NCBI GenBank assembly: GCA_036897485.1
Contig: JAYMTF010000258.1
Span: 1 to 42,297 of the forward strand
Direction: 5' to 3'
Source: Pelargonium nanum
Lineage: Eukaryota > Streptophyta > Magnoliopsida > Geraniales > Geraniaceae
Length of the DNA stretch: 42,297 bases
Shown: positions 34,394-42,297 of the stretch, piece after piece
How positions within the stretch are numbered: the stretch's first letter is position 1
Layout: every line of letters begins with the position of its first letter
Made by a program: the position numbers and the translations under genes
The notes under the pieces: model-generated
What the model was told of the DNA's origin: nothing
Databases searched by the model: none
The model's input: the letters and a program-made list of their open reading frames with translations, nothing else

Positions 34394-34774
34394 TTTGTTC
34401 ATTTCTTTAATTTAATGATTTCGTAAATGTAAGTGTTAGAATGATTATCAACAAGCAATAAGCTTGACCATCATTAATTCATTTGGGATATATCATATAT
34501 GTAAGTAAGTCTACTATTGATGATATTTGTCATGCTTGCTAAAGTTGTTGGATTTGCAAAGATGTTTCATTTTTATTTTATTTCAGGTGGGTTTTTTCAA
34601 ATCCAAAGTACATTATAAAAACCCCCATGCTTTTCAATTATTTTTAGTGAAGAATCGGTTATGTTGTCGCGGTCTACTCATTAGTCCATGCATGTTTTAA
34701 GAATCCAAGTTTCATTAGAGTGGGTTTTATGTTTGTTAGGTCCAGCATTCCAGCTGCGCTGGTTGGTAATAAAG

Positions 34775-36594
34775 ATGAGGCGGCCGGGACAATATGCTGA
34801 TTCAGGTCCCAATACCTATGCCGGTTCACAGATGCAGCATACGTCCAGTCGCCGGATGGAACATAAGTCTGATCATTTCCAAGGAAGGTTAGAGGCCTTC
34901 ACTCCAGAGAGGGATCTCCCATATGAGACTACAAAAGCAGAGAGACAATGGCGTTGGGAAAGAGATGGATCAAAAGCCTCGAATCCAATGCCTCCTCACA
35001 CATTCAATGAAGGCAAGTGCTAATTCACACTCTCCTCCCGTCCTTCCTAAATTCTTTGCACTGTGTATAGCCCCACATTACTTATTCACTTGGATTATTT
35101 AGAGTGTAGACATTCAGTATCTTGCTGTGATACAAATCAAGCATGGTGGACTATTTTTTATGGCATCTTGTTATGATGTTGATGTATTTCCCAACACGTT
35201 TAAGTAACTGGATTCAATGTTGCACAGGATGAGTACATGACCCGATATATTTTGTATGGGTCATTATTGACACGATATGTTTGGAAAATTACATTCTTAT
35301 TCTTAAATCAGTGGTTTATTAAATGGGTTACTCACCCTGTGCAATTAAACGGTCAAGTGGGTTCAACTCAACACATATACGACACATTCAACTAAACGGG
35401 TTGAGTTAATCTACACACGAACACAACACAAACACGATTAAGTTGAACCCAAATCCGCTTAAATTCGTGTTATGAGATTGAGAGGTGCTTACAAATATAT
35501 TTCAATTCAACATTGTCTCTGTGTTTATTCTTTATGGATTCATCTATGCATCTATACTCTTTTAACTGATTTTGACTTTTAAATGTTTTTGTTTTCATAG
35601 AACTGTTTTGAGTGTTTTCTATTATCTGTTTTTATGTTTTTTCTTATTTTACTTATTGAAACATGTTTGATGTGATGTAGATCTAGGGCGTGACGCATCT
35701 AGATCCTATTACCAGGGTCAGAGGCCAGATCCTAAACTGGCTTTAGAGAAACAAGCCCACAGTGATCCCAGATCTCAACCCCATGAAGAAGATATGGAAA
35801 TTGGATATGAGGATAATACTTCTCCTCATACTTTTGAAGGTCTGGAGCAGAAATTCCTGGATGACATTTTGAAACTAACCAAGGAACAGACTGATGCAGA
35901 AGATGCAGAAAATGCTCGACACAGAGAGGTTAGTTTATTTGAATAAGGTCATGGATAATAACTATTTCTGTGGTATCTCTTGGATTAAGTTACTGAAAGA
36001 TCAACATTTTAGAGGTAGAAAACATAGAATCTAATGTTTAATTCACGAGTTAGTTAACAAAAACTACCTGGAGGTGTCTAGGGGTGTGCATTGTTTTGGA
36101 ACCGGACCGTTCTGGACTGAGTTTCCCTAATTCTTTTGAGCAAAGTCCGGACTGGAGTGGCCATGATTCAGTCTAGGACCGGACTGTAACTGGACTGAAT
36201 GGCCACGATTGTTCTGCTAACCTTACCGAATTGTGATTTCCTTCCTCTTTTTCAGAAAATAAACGCCATAAATTCTCAGTACGAGGAACATCTTGCAGCT
36301 CTCCGAGCTCGTCATGCCAGTCACAGAGGCGAGTTCCTTAGAAAAGAATCTCAAGCACGGCAGCATCAATATCAACAAGTTGCGATGAATCATAACAGCA
36401 GCTCGGCCCCTAGCAATTCTCATGGTTATCCTGGCGCTGCACCCCGATCATATAACGTTGATCAATATGATCACTACAGAGAACGAGCTGAAAGTCTCGA
36501 AGGTACCAGGGATCGTGGGTTTGAGGCCAGAGCTGGTCCAACTCAATCGTACCCTGGAGGCCGTGTGTATAACACAGGCTCTCGCAACTACTAA
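34775..36594 (+). CDS. Plant-specific coiled-coil protein of unknown function
   Basis: I do not recognise this protein. Three coding exons: 34775-35012, 35681-35928 and 36256-36594, giving 274 residues. The N-terminal third is polar and probably disordered (MRRPGQYADSGPNTYAGSQM). The middle has an acidic stretch EEDMEIGYED, then a likely coiled coil (LEQKFLDDILKLTKEQTDAEDAENARHREKINAINSQYEEHLAALRARHASHRGEF, interrupted only by the last intron). The tail is rich in Ser, Tyr, Gly and Arg (YPGGRVYNTGSRNY). The first intron of the coding part uses a GC donor (G|GCAAGT, 35013), required to keep the frame. A leader exon is likely at 33740-33839 with a second leader piece from 34741. Exon phases and amino-acid texture support a real gene. 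Confidence 0.83.
35205..35480. repeat. Dispersed CACGA/GGGTT-rich repeat in the GC-AG intron
   Basis: Contains ATGACCCGATATATTTTG, GGTCAAGTGGGTTCAACTC, AAACGGGTTGAGTTAATC and ACGAACACAACACAAACACG. Same texture as 23330-23665 and 20280-20580. Termini not resolved. Confidence 0.45.
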
Positions 36595-36633
36595 GGTAGC
36601 TTTTGGATTAAAAAAAATTGTTTAGAAATGGTA

Positions 36634-36640
36634 GTGAGAT

Positions 36641-36674
<34 letters not shown>

Positions 36675-36680
36675 TCTCTT
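36634..36680. repeat. CT microsatellite in the 3' flank of the coiled-coil gene
   Basis: About 22 CT units with one CA interruption, inside a MITE-like sequence that starts at 36596, directly after the stop codon. Confidence 0.9.
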
Positions 36681-36960
36681 TTTCATGTTTGCATTAAAAC
36701 TGCTTAGGAATGAGAATCTTGTCCCCATTCTCATTCTTGATTCCCATATTTGTGTATTTTAAGATTGTGTTGAGGGGATTTTGGGTAGTTAGGTTGCTTA
36801 TTGTTATTGGCCAACACATTTGTAATTTATATGCTTGAAGGTTTCTTTATCTTTAACCTCATTGCCTTGTATTCTTCATATTGCAATGAAAATTGATATG
36901 TGTCTATTATGTTTTTCACAATAAAACAAAATAAATTGTCTATTATAAAAAAATAAAGAT

Positions 36961-37450
36961 TTTTTTTTGTTGTTGTTGAAAGAAATGACTTATATTAAGC
37001 ATTAGTCATTAAAACATTCATAATACAATATGGAGCACTTCGACCAACCCACCCATAAACTGAGATCAATCTCGATGACCTAGCTAAAGCATGAGCCGCA
37101 CTATTTGCTTATCTACTAACAAAAAAAAATCAACACAATAAAAATAATCGGACAAGACTCGAATATCACTTAAAATCAGCCCAAAAGCATTGTTACACTC
37201 CCCTCTAGACTAGATTGCTTCAATAACCATTCTTGTATCCAACTCAATAATTACATCGAGCCAACCCCGATCACGCAACCATAGCATGACCTCCCTTACC
37301 ACCATTGCTCCCCCCCCCAACCCCCCCCCCCTCCCACTCCAACTAATCCGACCACCACTCCAGCAACAACCCCTCCAATTCCTAACCACCCAACCATTAT
37401 AAAAAAGAAGAAGTTTGTGATGCATGAATCGTTCCAAATTGGACAATATT
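36961..37450 (-). pseudogene. 5'-truncated LINE remnant with RNase H-like domain
   Basis: Read on the minus strand, the frame 37446-37210 gives AMVVREVMLWLRDRGWLDVIIELDTRMVIEAI, typical of the RNase H-like domain carried by plant LINEs and their relatives. Beyond a stop, the other motif pieces FGLILSDIRVL and NSAAHALARS appear in shifted frames. The 3' end runs into oligo(A) (a T run at 36961-36969 on the plus strand). Stops and shifts show it is dead. A cytosine-rich tract (37311-37332) lies within it. Confidence 0.75.
37311..37332. repeat. Poly-C tract
   Basis: Two C runs separated by AA (nine and twelve C), unusual in this AT-rich window; within the LINE remnant. Confidence 0.9.
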
Positions 37451-37780
37451 AGCGTGGCGACACATCATTTATACGAATTGGACTAATTTCAAATAAAATA
37501 GCATAACTTGAGACTAAATTGTAACAAAAATAAAATTGAGTTTTGATTCAGAATAAAATAGATAGTTTGGGGACCAAAATGAAAAAAAAAACTCTCAAGC
37601 CCAATTTAAAAGGCCTATTTAAAGATCGCGCCATTTGCGAGTTTTCAAGATGAACCAACTCACCTACCTCTCTTTCTCTCATTCAATTTCAATGCCCAAA
37701 CAAACAATCTCCGAACAACAGTTAGGGTTTCGATTTTAAAACCCCAATGCTCGCTCCCATTTCGCAATCGCTCTCCGGCG

Positions 37781-40700
37781 ATGTCGACCGCCGGAATCCT
37801 CGCCGGCGTCTTCCTCCTCCTGGCCGTCTACTGCGCCACCGATCCGTTCAAGCACAGCGCCATCTCCGATTTCCCGAACTTCGAAGCCGTTAGAGTCGAC
37901 ATGCCTTCGTGGTCTCAGGTTCCGAAAGCTCGAGATCGCCAGAATTTGCTGCAGAGATCGGAGATTAGGTTTCTGAACGAAGTTCAGGGACCGGAGAGCT
38001 TGGCGTTTGATCGGAATGGTCGAGGGCCGTACACTGGTGTCGCCGACGGTCGGATTTTGTTCTGGAACGGCGAGTCGTGGATGCATTTTGCTCATACTTC
38101 GTCGAACAGGTGATTATGGGAAATATTTATCGATTTTTTTTGGAGAAGGTTTCGAAATGATCAATTAACTTATATTTTGTGCCAAATTGTTCATCAATTA
38201 CACATAGAACATGATGATTTTGGAACAAAATGATAGTAAAGAGACCATTTGGAGACAAAATTTGTCTACTAAGGGACTAAATTTGAACAAAAATTCAAAT
38301 CGGGGTCAAATTTACAAAAAATGGATGTTGAAGATGCTAAATTAGAACAAAATTTGAATTCATAATTTTTTTGGCACAAAATGGTTACTAGGAAAATCAT
38401 ATTGACACACAATCCAAATTTCAGTGTGTTTATGTATATGTTTGTAGTTTGATGTCACTATCTAGTGTTGAAAATCATATGTTTGTAGTTTGATGTCACT
38501 ATCTACCATCATTGAATTTTTATGTATAATGCTGATTGTGGATTGACTAAGTGTGTGAATCAATGATTTTAAGTTTCTATATCTAAAAGTTGAGATTATA
38601 TGCTAAATTGAACAACATTTACATGATGATCTGCTTATAGTAGACTCCTGATTCTGAGACAGGAAAATGGAAACTTGAAACTAACCGAAACCTTAATTTT
38701 GCATACATTAATAAACATTTCCATACGCACAATGATGGTAGTTCCATGCACTAGGCCGTACTCAGTTCTTGTAAGTACTGTACAGAATTTCCAAAGCAGA
38801 AATGGCATAATTTACTTCTCCTTTGTTTGTGCATAGCAGACAATTAAACTTGGTGCATTTGCTTTTCGTCGTGTGATTCAATATCTTTGTAACGACTTTG
38901 AATTTCTCATTTGGCATGGTTTATTTGTGCCATCTATGTTTAGATGACAATTTGTTTCCATCAATCTAGGTCTGAATTATGCGACCCAAAGCCATCGCCT
39001 TTGAGCTACGTTGAGCATGAGCACATCTGTGGCCGACCCCTAGGGCTTCGCTTTAACAAGAAGACGGGTGATTTATATATTGCAGATTCATATCTCGGGC
39101 TCATGAAAGTCGGGCCAGAAGGTGGATTGGCAACATCACTTGCAACCGAAGCCGAAGGTGAGCCACTGAGGTTTAGCAATGATCTAGACATTGACGAAGA
39201 AGGAAACGTTTATTTCACAGATAGCAGCATCACATACCAAAGGAGGTACGTTTTATCTCATATATCTTTGTCAGTGTAGATGATGCATCTAATAAAGACT
39301 TATTTGCAAGTGTATCCATTTGAATGTGCAACTCTTAGTTTGTTAAAATACAAGTCCTAAAGATGGGCTATGTACTGTGTGGAGCTTGCAATTTTGATCT
39401 GTACCCGGGGACTCCCGAAATATGATCCGTATTTTAGCGAGTTTGTATTGTATAAAATGTATTGGATCAATTTTTGAGTCTTATCCCAAATTTAATAATG
39501 TAAAACCCAAAACCCTCACCTCTTGTATGTCGGGTTTGGTAGGGTTCAGCTATTTCAGCTCAAACTTGAAAACGTAATCCAAACCCCGAATTGCTAGCTC
39601 TAGAAATGACAAGGTTTCTGTTGTTTGTACCTTGTACAAATATAAATATAAATTATATGATTTAATTCATGTACCGGGTTCGGGGCAGGTGGATTAGTTG
39701 CCCATCCCCGCCCCCATGGCTCATTCGGGTGATCGGGTCAAATTGTCATTCCTATATATAACTTATGTGACTAAGTAATTATGTTTCAGGCACTATATGG
39801 AGATGGTATTCTCAGGAGACGATACCGGGAGGCTTTTGAAGTACAATCCAACCACAAAGAAAACAACGGTTCTTATGAAAAATCTCCAGTTTCCGAATGG
39901 TTTGTCAATAAGCAAAGATGGTTCCTTCTTTGTCTTCTGCGAAGCTGCCGTTGGCAGGTAACTTAACTTCCTTATTTGAATTCTAAGCTACTTCACTATT
40001 GTGCATCATTTAAGAATATTTTGAGTAAATTTTCAAATATAGAATTTCAACTATTTTGAACTCAATTGAACCTTCAACTATTAATTAAGTTTTTATTTGA
40101 TTTTATCATCTAACATGACATCTGAGTTTGTAACATAATAATATTTTTCATATCCTATCTACTTAAGATCGTCTAAGCTAGAGCTCACGATTTAGACCCG
40201 AACATATGAGTGTCCAAAAATCCCACACATTACTAGATCCATTTATTTATCGAGTCGGGTGTAAATTCCCATACCCAAAACTCTTGAACATCTCGGGCTA
40301 TAGGTTGGGTGTGCGAAGAAGCTTTGTATGATCAGGTCCGAATCAAATCTTTGGATCGGCTTGGTCTAGTTCTTTGCATAGGTCTAATTTTCTCTAACAT
40401 ATTCTATCAAAAATTGTATTTTTCATTTCTTTTGTACAATTGATCAGGAAACCCCGAATTTAATTCAATTCAACCCTGTCATTGTAGCTAGGTCCCTCTA
40501 CTTCTAGTCACTATGGATTAATCTCTTTTTCTCCTCATCTTATCTATCGATGCAGATTAACCAAGTACTGGCTAAAAGGCGACAAAGCAGGGACTTCAGA
40601 ATTATTCGCCATCCTACCCGGTTACCCCGACAATGTCCGAACCAATGAAAATGGCGAATTCTGGGTGGCGCTCCATTGTCGACGCAACATGTACACCTAC

Positions 40701-40958
40701 CTATGCGCGTTATACCCAAGAGTGCGGAAACTCTTGCTCAAGCTCCCCATTTCGGCCAGGATTCATTTCTTGTTTCAAGTTGGGGGATGGCCACATGCAT
40801 TAGCAGTGAAATACAGCCCAGAAGGTGAGCTCTTGCAGATACTAGAGGACAGTGAAGGTAAAGTTATTAATGCAATTAGTGAAGTAGAAGAGAGAGATGG
40901 GAAGCTTTGGTTGGGCAGTGTTTTGTTGCCTTTCATTGCTGTTTATCATTTGAACTGA
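37781..40958 (+). CDS. Strictosidine-synthase-like (SSL) membrane-anchored beta-propeller protein
   Basis: Six-bladed beta-propeller of the strictosidine synthase / adipocyte plasma-membrane-associated protein family; most plant SSLs lack alkaloid synthase activity and their substrate is unknown. Four exons: 37781-38109, 38970-39245, 39790-39957 and 40556-40958, giving 391 residues. Residues 3-19 (TAGILAGVFLLLAVYCA) form a signal anchor. Family motifs are GPESLAFD, GRPLGLRF, GDLYIADSYLGLMKV, NDLDIDEEGNVYFTDSS, QFPNGLSISKDGSFFVFCE and the tail VEERDGKLWLGSVLLPFIAVYHL. All three introns split Arg codons after AG, a regular pattern. In the final motif the position I align with the catalytic Glu of strictosidine synthase is Ser, so Pictet-Spengler activity is unlikely. 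A TTAGGGTTT telo-box lies in the leader at 37721. Confidence 0.94.
38110..38969. other. SSL intron 1
   Basis: AT-rich intron. Its first third (38150-38410) has diverged 'ACAAAATGATAGT / GGGACTAAATTTGAAC / GGTCAAATTTAC' words like those of the foldback element at 14345, with an imperfect direct repeat ATGTTTGTAGTTTGATGTCACTATCTA at 38439-38463 and 38478-38504. No coding sequence. Confidence 0.45.
39370..39745. repeat. hAT-like and CGGGTT-type repeat fragments in SSL intron 2
   Basis: GTATGTCGGGTTTGGTAGG, AATCCAAACCCCGAATTGC and the inverted terminus GAATTGCTAGCTCTA (to 39602). A further piece, CGGGTTCGGGGCAGGTGG, is at 39675. Probably decayed copies of the same repeat class as at 14755-14941 and 31612-31965. 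Confidence 0.45.
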
Positions 40959-41319
40959 TCTAATTATAGTAGATTATGATTTGAATTTGAAAGTTCATGA
41001 ACTAATTTATGCTAAAAAAATAATTCAAAAACCAAATTTAATTCATACGCAAAAGTTCAAATACCAAATTGAAACTTTTACCTACAACAAAACAGTGGTT
41101 AAAGAAACATTTCATTTCACACATAACTAATTAGTCTTTGAGAATTTGAGACAATTCATTTCACAATAAGGTGGGCAATATCAGATTAGTTCATAAAAAC
41201 TTTGACCAAAAAAATAAACCTCAATGGTTGAAATGTAAATACTAAAACTTGTGAAAATACTGCTCTCAGAAATGGGCCATATTATTCCACATAAGAGAAC
41301 AATTGGCCAATCCAAGCAC
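40959..41319. other. SSL 3' flank
   Basis: AT-rich sequence holding the SSL 3' UTR and 'AAAAACCAAATTTAATTC'-type repeat words. No gene is seen. Confidence 0.5.
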
Positions 41320-41407
41320 TCAATAATTCAATCCAGAAATGGCCATGGCAGAGACTATCAAAACCAATGAAGCAACAATTATGCTTGACAAAGCTTTCTT
41401 CTCCTCT
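41320..41407 (-). CDS. Possible terminal exon of an unidentified gene beyond the right edge
   Basis: On the minus strand an acceptor CTTTTAG is followed by an open frame with phase 1, EEKKALSSIIVASLVLIVSAMAISGLNY and a stop at 41320-41322. The 17-20 hydrophobic residues would make a C-terminal membrane segment. No family is recognised, and the upstream exons are not in the window. A similar block lies 856 bp further upstream on that strand (42179-42263). It could equally be chance or a non-coding repeat. Confidence 0.3.
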
Positions 41408-41631
41408 CTAAAAGTCAGGCATTAGAATAAAGTGGTTGTTTGGTAACACTTGAACGACATTTAATTTGAAACGGAGGTAGTAATAATATCATAAAGCTTG
41501 AACTTCTAGAGACGAGACTCATCAAGCAATGCCAAGCACAAGTCGCAATCAACAATACAAACCATCTCATAACATAGCAATTTCAAGGATAAACCAATTG
41601 AAGCCTTTGAACCAAACCTCAAGTCTCTTCT

Positions 41632-41850
41632 CAGTGTGGTTAAAGCAAAACAAATCATCATCAAGCAGATCAATCCTAACACAATCTCTCAACCAAAAAG
41701 AAGTGATCCAATCTAAAAATTGGTCAAAATGGCAAAAATGCCTAAAGCAGTGTGGTTAAAGCAAAATATATCATTCAAGCAAATCAATCCTAACCAGACT
41801 AAACCGACAAAAAGTGAAGGTCACGAATTCTCAAAACTGGTCAAATAAAT
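41632..41850. repeat. Two-unit tandem repeat
   Basis: AGTGTGGTTAAAGCAAAAC/AAATC, AAGCAGATCAATCCTAAC, and AACTGGTCAAA-like ends recur with a period of about 115 bp (41634 and 41749). Lies between the two putative terminal exons. Confidence 0.7.
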
Positions 41851-42178
41851 TTTGGGTAACCAAAACGTACAAAAATGCAAATTAGAGTTTCAGATACATA
41901 CGGGTTATGATCCATATTGACAGCTCTAAACTATAAATGAAGTGAATTTGAACTAGATTATAGTTTAAAAGAAAAAAACTAGAACAAAAATGTGGATCAA
42001 TTCAAAAACAATTTATTATGGTAGGAGCAAAAAATATGGATCTAAGGATTTTTGACCAAATTTTGACTCACCCAAAAGAAAATTGCATAAGTTACAAGAA
42101 ATGTAGATAGTAAATTAAGTGATAGATTGCTCTCAGAAACGGGCCAAATTTTTCCACAGAAGAGGCCAATTCAAGTCA

Positions 42179-42263
42179 TCAAAAACTTAATCCCCGAAAT
42201 GCTATGGCAGAGACTATCTGATCACTGAAGCAACAAGTGCTTGACAAAGCTTTGTTCTCCTCT
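42179..42263 (-). CDS. Possible duplicate terminal exon
   Basis: Related to 41320-41407. The acceptor GCTTTTAG and the start EENKALSS are kept and the frame stays open to a stop at 42179-42181 (EENKALSSTCCFSDQIVSAIAFRGLSF), but the hydrophobic core is lost. The length differs by exactly 3 nt. Either a decayed copy or an alternative last exon; speculative. Confidence 0.25.
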
Positions 42264-42297
42264 CTAAAAGCAAAATATTGGAGAAATATTTGGGAAC

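Noticed and set aside
34688-34774. Upstream in-frame ATG extending the coiled-coil protein by 29 codons
   Set aside because: The extension crosses a good acceptor (TTTGTTAG at 34740), so most of it would be intronic; the start at 34775 fits better.
41529-41759. 76-codon plus-strand frame near the right edge
   Set aside because: It falls across a short tandem repeat, is Ser/Gln/Asn-rich by composition, and has no family features.

Overview
This is nuclear DNA from a flowering plant, almost certainly a eudicot. It is AT-rich, its genes have many short exons with clean GT/AG borders, and all recognisable products belong to plant families. I placed exon borders by reading frame, splice consensus and family knowledge; I had no transcripts.

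Layout. Left part, minus strand: the 5' two thirds of a BSL2/BSL3-type Kelch-phosphatase gene (start codon at 4875, running off the left edge); the complete circularly permuted GTPase LSG1 (6550-11577); a complete U1 spliceosomal snRNA gene with its promoter and 3'-end signal (12499-12661, upstream elements to 12735); and an IQD5-like calmodulin-binding scaffold gene (coding 13996-17556, untranslated first exon near 19037). Right part, plus strand: two tandem type-I J-protein (Hsp40) genes (21003-24051 and 25066-29235), both ending in the farnesylation box CAQQ; a secreted ML-domain lipid-binding protein (30282-32862); a plant-specific coiled-coil protein of unknown function (34775-36594); and a strictosidine-synthase-like membrane-anchored beta-propeller protein (37781-40958). 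At the right edge, two similar short terminal exons of an unidentified minus-strand gene may be present.

The genes form no operon or pathway. Two neighbour pairs look like old microsynteny: BSL next to LSG1, and J-protein next to an ML protein; both pairs are adjacent in Arabidopsis as I recall it. The two J genes are the one clear local expansion. Copy 1 keeps two perfect heat-shock elements. Copy 2 has an eroded element, a smaller zinc-finger loop and introns filled with tandem arrays.

The spaces between exons hold many small elements: two Stowaway MITEs, a complete TRIM retroelement with a 5-bp target duplication, a LINE RNase H remnant, a tRNA-derived SINE-like sequence, a foldback element, two minute oligo-T insertions with 14-bp target duplications, recurrent hAT-like repeat ends, and locally duplicated intron segments. 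I saw no evidence of a novel multi-gene system. The most interesting items are the U1 gene, the diverging J pair, a GC-AG intron, and the small transposition scars.
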